DNA of 37,302 bases from Calditrichia bacterium (GTDB lineage: Bacteria; Calditrichota; Calditrichia; JAJRVZ01): contig JAGLYF010000128.1 of the NCBI GenBank assembly GCA_023132435.1, positions 1 to 37,302 on the forward strand, written 5' to 3'. The notes below the pieces were generated by a model, which did no database searches, was not told the DNA's origin, and worked only from the letters and a program-made list of their open reading frames with translations. Shown one piece after another: positions 33,880 through 37,302 of this stretch. Each line of letters opens with the position of its first letter. Position 1 is the first letter of the stretch. The translations under genes and the position numbers were made by a program.

Positions 33880-35070
33880 TCATAAGGCAAAAGCAATAAT
33901 ATAGGCAATAACCGAGATAATGAGCCCATACATAAAAAAATTGTATGCAATCCGTAAATAGCGATATTTTTTGCCCAGGACTACACCTAAATAATAGATA
34001 TCTCTAATCAGATTATTGTAAAGATATTCTCCATCCTCCATCAACTCCTTCATTCCCCATTCGTAGTCCTCAACCGGCATATTTATAAAGTTCCCAAAAA
34101 AAAGCAGGTTTCCTTTTCTTTGGGTAATATCTTCCCTGGAGATTGTAAATGACGTGACTTTGGGTCGGGTGGAAAGTACAGCAAAAATAATCGTACCCAT
34201 AAGAGTTATTAAAATTATTACCGTAGGAAATATTAATTGTGGATCTTCATGCAGTCTACGGACTAATACTGAAATGATGATTGAGATGATTAAAGCGCTG
34301 ATGCTTATTAAGGTGCTTGCTTTGTTATCAGCGATTGAACTTAATGTAAAATGGTTTTTAGAGGTTAAGCGAAACATCGTCTCAATACCACGATCCGGTG
34401 TTTTTGCTCTTTTTGATTTCAGTTGAAAAATGTTATCGACTTTTTCATTAGTATCATCGGTTTTTGTATCCATCTTTTTTGATCTCTCCAGGGATTCCTG
34501 CAATGTCGAAAGATTTATTAAACGCTGATCGCCAAATTTTTCACGGGCATATTCGGTTTCAAAATCATTTTCGCTGATAAATTGAATGTTTAATTTAATC
34601 CATTCCTCATTTGACAAAGATTTACCAGGAATATTTTTCCACTCTTTAAATAATTCTTTGTTTCGTTTAAAATAATTATTTTTACCAAGATGAATCAGAT
34701 TTGCATCATGAAGAATTCTTTCAAGTACGTTCCCGGGCTTATTTTCCGGTTTTGTTGAATTTATACAGCCAATAACTTTTTCTATATTTTCATCCGGATA
34801 GTTTTGTTTTTCTAAAAACCGTTTGGCTATATCCATACTTTTATCTTCATGACCTTCGTATAATTCTGATATTCCGCAATCATGAAACCAGGCAGCGAGG
34901 ACAATGATCTCTAAATCTGTCGCTGAAAGAAAACTTTTTTCACCAAGAAGTATCGCATTTTTGGCTGTCCTTCGTGTATGGGCGAATGAGTGAAAGGTAT
35001 ACCTGGAATCAATATTTTTGGTAAAGTGATCTTTAACAAATTTTTCACATTTTTTTATAATTTCTGTCAT
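33880..35070 (-). CDS. HD-domain hydrolase fused to Pycsar-effector-like (PycTM/DUF5706) membrane domain
   Basis: This 396-aa protein has two parts. Residues ~1-190 are an HD hydrolase with all metal ligands visible: FAHTRR (H31), WFHDCG (H63-D64), EGHE (H74) and HDANL (D122). After a polar linker, residues ~228-396 match the PycTM type of Pycsar effectors: LTSKNHFTLSSIADNKAS, then three membrane helices (~254-270, ~281-299, ~376-394). Pycsar effectors respond to cCMP or cUMP made by a class III cyclase. Here a cyclase-like gene abuts it head-on. The HD part could degrade the messenger. FCB bacteria often carry such HD fusions outside proven defence islands, so a housekeeping role is possible. 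Confidence 0.85.
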   Translation of the reverse strand: MTEIIKKCEKFVKDHFTKNIDSRYTFHSFAHTRRTAKNAILLGEKSFLSATDLEIIVLAAWFHDCGISELYEGHEDKSMDIAKRFLEKQNYPDENIEKVIGCINSTKPENKPGNVLERILHDANLIHLGKNNYFKRNKELFKEWKNIPGKSLSNEEWIKLNIQFISENDFETEYAREKFGDQRLINLSTLQESLERSKKMDTKTDDTNEKVDNIFQLKSKRAKTPDRGIETMFRLTSKNHFTLSSIADNKASTLISISALIISIIISVLVRRLHEDPQLIFPTVIILITLMGTIIFAVLSTRPKVTSFTISREDITQRKGNLLFFGNFINMPVEDYEWGMKELMEDGEYLYNNLIRDIYYLGVVLGKKYRYLRIAYNFFMYGLIISVIAYIIAFAL

Positions 35071-35452
35071 GACAAATCCTGTTTTTGGTTATTTAGCGCA
35101 AAGTTATAAAGTTTTTCAACTGAAAACTATCTAGAACCACATTTAGGCAAACTTTATTCTTTTATATTTAAAATAGTGACACAATATTTTAATATCAATA
35201 GGTGCTTCAGGGTGTTATCTTAAGTTAGTTGAAATTTAAAAGAAAATACTCATCCAAATGAAGATTTTATTTGATTCAGGTTATTTTTTATTTATTTTTC
35301 AGATGGAATTTCATTTTTACTAAATGATCGTTCATAATGACTGATAACTATATGATGTTTTTCCCGCCTAAAAGCTATATTGTAAACTATATGGCGAAGA
35401 AAAAGTCTATTTAGTATTAATAATTACAATTTTTATGCCAGGGTGATTCGTC
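35071..35452. other. AT-rich non-coding gap left of the integron array
   Basis: No ORF of interest, RNA gene or recognisable integrase remnant is seen in these 382 bases. In a standard integron, intI and the cassette promoter would lie here. I see no convincing promoter pair. Confidence 0.5.
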
Positions 35453-35471
35453 CGGCTAATTATAGTTAGCT
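35453..35471 (+). other. attI-like integron recombination site
   Basis: CGGCTAA-TTATA-GTTAGCT is an inverted pair of integrase-binding half sites with a 5-base gap. This is the layout of the attI core (compare GCCCTAA..GTTAGGC in class 1 attI). The cut point would fall between G35465 and T35466. The next attC's R'' box (AGCTAAC) is the exact complement of GTTAGCT here. Confidence 0.55.
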
Positions 35472-36013
35472 CTCTGGAGAAGAAGATGGTTATTAGAGAG
35501 ATAGAAAAATCTGATATTAAGGACATACTCGATATTCGTGTATCTACCAAAGAAAACCATTTCAGCATGACAGATCTAGCTGATGTTGGAGTAACGCCCG
35601 AATCCGTTGCAGAGTGGCTTGATGGTTCTGTCAATGGATGGGTTTGCGAAATTTCCGGGCAGCCTGTTGGTTTCGCATTGGCTGACAGCAAAACTGCAGA
35701 AGTGCTTGTGGTTGCATGTTATCCGAAATTCGAAAAGAAGGGTATTGGCAAAGCATTGATGCACAAAATTCACGATTGGTTGTGGTCCTTTGATCACGAT
35801 GAAATCTGGTTATGGTCAGATCCCGACCCTGGCGTTCGCGCATATGGGTTTTATCGCAAACTGGGATACGAACCAACAGGCGCAACCAAGGGGAACGATG
35901 AAATGTTGAAACTTAAGAGGAAAGCGAGCTAACAAGCGCATCAACGCGGACGCCTTCAGCTCTAGCATGCGTAGTTGAGTTACTAAGGCCCGGCGCCGGT
36001 TATGCGCCAATCG
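35466..36013 (+). mobile_element. Integron gene cassette 1 (GNAT acetyltransferase)
   Basis: The cassette runs from TTAGCT after the attI-like G to the G of the R' box GTTAGGC. Circularised, it would rebuild an attC with R' GTTAGCT that pairs perfectly with its R'' AGCTAAC. It carries one gene on the plus strand, whose stop codon lies in the attC. Base use is visibly more GC-rich in the attC than in flanking DNA. Confidence 0.8.
35486..35932 (+). CDS. GNAT-family N-acetyltransferase (cassette gene)
   Basis: This 148-aa single-domain protein has a GNAT fold: N-terminal MVIREIEKSDIKDILDIR, the beta-4 strand AEVLVVACYPKFEKKGIGKALM with acetyl-CoA loop (the usual Q/RxxGxG/A reads KKGIGKAL), and a C-terminal YGFYRKLGYEPTG. 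It transfers an acetyl group from acetyl-CoA to an amine; the acceptor (antibiotic, protein, polyamine) cannot be told. GGAGAAGAAG precedes the ATG. The stop codon TAA is inside the R'' box of the attC, as is common in compact cassettes. Acetyltransferases are frequent cassette genes. Confidence 0.9.
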   Translation: MVIREIEKSDIKDILDIRVSTKENHFSMTDLADVGVTPESVAEWLDGSVNGWVCEISGQPVGFALADSKTAEVLVVACYPKFEKKGIGKALMHKIHDWLWSFDHDEIWLWSDPDPGVRAYGFYRKLGYEPTGATKGNDEMLKLKRKAS

Positions 36014-36019
36014 TTAGGC
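35927..36019 (+). other. attC recombination site of cassette 1
   Basis: R'' AGCTAAC (35927-35933) and L'' GCGCATCA (35936-35943) are mirrored by L' TTATGCGC (36000-36007), spacer CAATC and R' GTTAGGC (36013-36019). The GC-rich middle (AACGCGGACGCC...GGCGCCGG) is itself self-complementary. A length of 93 bases is typical of attC sites. Confidence 0.85.
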
Positions 36020-36055
36020 GTATTACTGATACACACAATATTTTGGAGATAAAAT

Positions 36056-37228
36056 ATGTCAATACCCACGGTGATGGTAAGTTCCACCTTTTATGACCTA
36101 AAACAAATTCGTACTGACATTGGACATTTTTTGAGTAAAGAAATGGGCTATACACCTCTTCTATCAGAACTTCCATCATTTCCAATTGATCCTAATAGAG
36201 ATACAATTGAAAACTGTAGAAAGCGCGTTGAAGAAAGTGCTGATATTTTGATATTAATTATAGGCGGAAGATATGGCTCAATCGATGACAAAACGGCAAA
36301 ATCAGTTACAAATTTAGAGTATCTCACCGCACGTAAAATAGGAATTCCAGTATATACTTTTATCGAAAAGCACATCCTTTCAATCCTTCCACTTTGGAAG
36401 AAGAATCCTGACGCTGATTACTCGAATGTTGTAGACACAACAAGTTTATTCCAATTTGTTGAAGAAATCCGTCAAATAGAAAGCAAGTGGACATTCCCCT
36501 TTGAAACAGCACAAGATATCATAACTACTTTGAGAATTCAATTTGCTTATCTTTTTTCTGATTCACTTCAGTTGCGACGTCGACTAGGAGAAAATGGAAT
36601 TCCACCAGATTTTGAAATTTTAAGTCCAAAAGCGTTAAAAATAGCACTTGATAAGCCTGAGGCATGGGAATACTTTTTATTTTTTCAGGTTTTGATTGAT
36701 GAAAATCAGAAACATGAACATATGTTTAAGGAGTATAAGGCAGGATTATTAATAGGCACTTCAGAACAAGTTGAAATTGAAACGGCGATTGGTTGGATTC
36801 AGACAAGACTTCGAGAACTAAAAGGATTGATAAATTCGGCTAATCAGCTGCTTAGTAAATCGTTACAAGAGGCATTCGGTGAACCTGGACAGGCAGGAGA
36901 TGCAGATGAAATAATCTGGAATGCTAAAAAACTTAGCGAAGTCACTGAAGAGGCTGTTAAATGGGCTTTACTCATTCGTAAGGCCAAAGTCGCAGAACCA
37001 TTTACAAATGTTATTGCTGCAATGTCTGAATTTCCTACCTCTGCTATTGAACGACTTCAATTTTATCCAATAGAATGCATTCCTCAAATTGAAAATGCGC
37101 TTAAAGGTGCATCATCAGGTACACCAATAAGTTTAGAGCTAATATTAAAATTGGAATTAAATAATGTGGAAGGCTTTAGCGCAGCTTTAGCTGAAGCTGA
37201 AAGGCGATTCAATGCAGGAGATTACTGA
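36056..37228 (+). CDS. DUF4062-domain protein (cassette gene)
   Basis: This 390-aa protein begins with a DUF4062 domain (~4-100): VMVSSTFYDLKQIRTDIGHF, ENCRKRVEESADILILIIGGRYGSI and NLEYLTARKIGIPVYTFI. This is a Rossmann-like fold related to TIR and nucleoside deoxyribosyltransferase domains, often at the front of NTPase or sensor proteins. The remaining ~290 residues are mostly helical with no NTPase motif seen. GGAGATAAAAT precedes the ATG. DUF4062 proteins recur in defence neighbourhoods, so an anti-phage or stress role is a fair guess, not shown. At 1.17 kb it is large for a cassette gene. Confidence 0.8.
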   Translation: MSIPTVMVSSTFYDLKQIRTDIGHFLSKEMGYTPLLSELPSFPIDPNRDTIENCRKRVEESADILILIIGGRYGSIDDKTAKSVTNLEYLTARKIGIPVYTFIEKHILSILPLWKKNPDADYSNVVDTTSLFQFVEEIRQIESKWTFPFETAQDIITTLRIQFAYLFSDSLQLRRRLGENGIPPDFEILSPKALKIALDKPEAWEYFLFFQVLIDENQKHEHMFKEYKAGLLIGTSEQVEIETAIGWIQTRLRELKGLINSANQLLSKSLQEAFGEPGQAGDADEIIWNAKKLSEVTEEAVKWALLIRKAKVAEPFTNVIAAMSEFPTSAIERLQFYPIECIPQIENALKGASSGTPISLELILKLELNNVEGFSAALAEAERRFNAGDY

Positions 37229-37244
37229 TTAATTGTTATATTAC

Positions 37245-37302
37245 GCCTAACAAGCGCATCATCGTGCCAAGATAAACCCAGATCGTTGGGAAATGATCTA
37301 CT
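37245..37302 (+). other. attC recombination site of cassette 2 (truncated by window end)
   Basis: R'' GCCTAAC at 37245-37251, followed by AAGCGCATC exactly as in the first attC. The right half lies outside the window. Beyond this shared start the sequence (ATCGTGCCAAGATAAACC) differs from attC 1. Confidence 0.75.

Larger units (their letters stand above)
36014..37302 (+). mobile_element. Integron gene cassette 2 (DUF4062 protein), right end outside window
   Basis: The cassette begins with TTAGGC at 36014. Its own attC starts with R'' GCCTAAC at 37245, the exact complement of G+TTAGGC. It holds one long gene. The R' end lies beyond 37302. Confidence 0.8.

Noticed and set aside
32780-35070. 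Calling the pair a canonical Pycsar system
   Set aside because: Genes are convergent rather than an operon, the cyclase motif is divergent, and the effector has an HD domain; kept as a hypothesis only.
35220-35240. GTTAGTT near 35225 as another integron core site
   Set aside because: Does not fit GTTRRRY and has no paired half site or matching R'' box.
35816-36010. 64-aa minus-strand ORF across the attC
   Set aside because: Covers the end of the GNAT gene and the palindromic attC; no ribosome site.
1-37302. tRNA, rRNA or CRISPR loci
   Set aside because: No T-loop-like GTTCGAATCC motif in tRNA context, no rRNA conserved stretch, and no spaced direct repeats were found by reading the gaps.

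Overview
The window looks like a chromosomal segment of an AT-rich, double-membraned (Gram-negative-type) bacterium of the FCB superphylum (Bacteroidota / Calditrichota / Marinimicrobiota-like). This is inferred from an outer-membrane FadL-type porin, KdsB (Kdo activation for LPS), a short Bacteroidota-style primary sigma factor (281 aa, no region 1.1), and a secreted protease ending in a T9SS-like 'NFPNPFN' sorting domain. I cannot assign a genus. The two clearest promoters seen (2183-2211 minus, 23973-24001 plus) have ordinary TTGACA/TATAAT-like boxes with 17-bp spacers.

Layout. 1-2119 (minus): a partial SGNH-hydrolase lipoprotein downstream of a FadL/OmpP1 transporter. 2426-5226 (plus): a secreted TlpA-like thioredoxin, a small secreted beta-sandwich protein and an NCS2 purine permease. 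5229-8631 (minus): a two-component operon (PAS histidine kinase, stand-alone receiver, NtrC-type sigma-54 activator). 8885-16035 (plus): a pyrimidine cluster carA-carB-[DAACS transporter]-pyrF-pyrE. 16465-18965: cyclophilin lipoprotein and a subtilisin-like protein whose catalytic Asp position reads Asn. 19233-21757: deoB, a small coiled-coil protein and the primary sigma factor. 21991-25037: a PQQ-propeller-like secreted protein and an M23 envelope peptidase. 25325-28688: kdsB-pyrG-GGDEF with overlapping or abutting genes. 28869-32424: a hypothetical TPR-like protein, then ppk1 and sixA on the minus strand.

The right end is accessory and holds the most interesting material. A class III cyclase-like protein (DUF2652-like) fused to a SRPBCC domain (32780-33874) converges, with a 5-bp gap, on an HD-hydrolase protein fused to a three-helix Pycsar-effector-like (PycTM) membrane domain (33880-35070). 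This is a candidate, non-canonical cyclic-nucleotide signalling or defence pair. Immediately after it comes an integron-type array: an attI-like site (35453-35471), a GNAT acetyltransferase cassette with a complete attC (35927-36019), and a DUF4062 cassette whose attC begins at 37245 and runs off the window. The cassette boundaries are self-consistent: each cassette's first bases are the exact complement of its own attC R'' box. No integron integrase is visible where one would be expected.

Intergenic spaces are rich in palindromic repeats: ~150-bp 'ACCACGGA' elements, ~88-bp 'CCACGAATT' elements, 'GTCATTC...GGGATGACA' elements, nested 'CCCCCTTA/TTAGGGGG' elements, and strong REP-like hairpins. 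All functional calls rest on reading motifs in the given translations; no database search was run.
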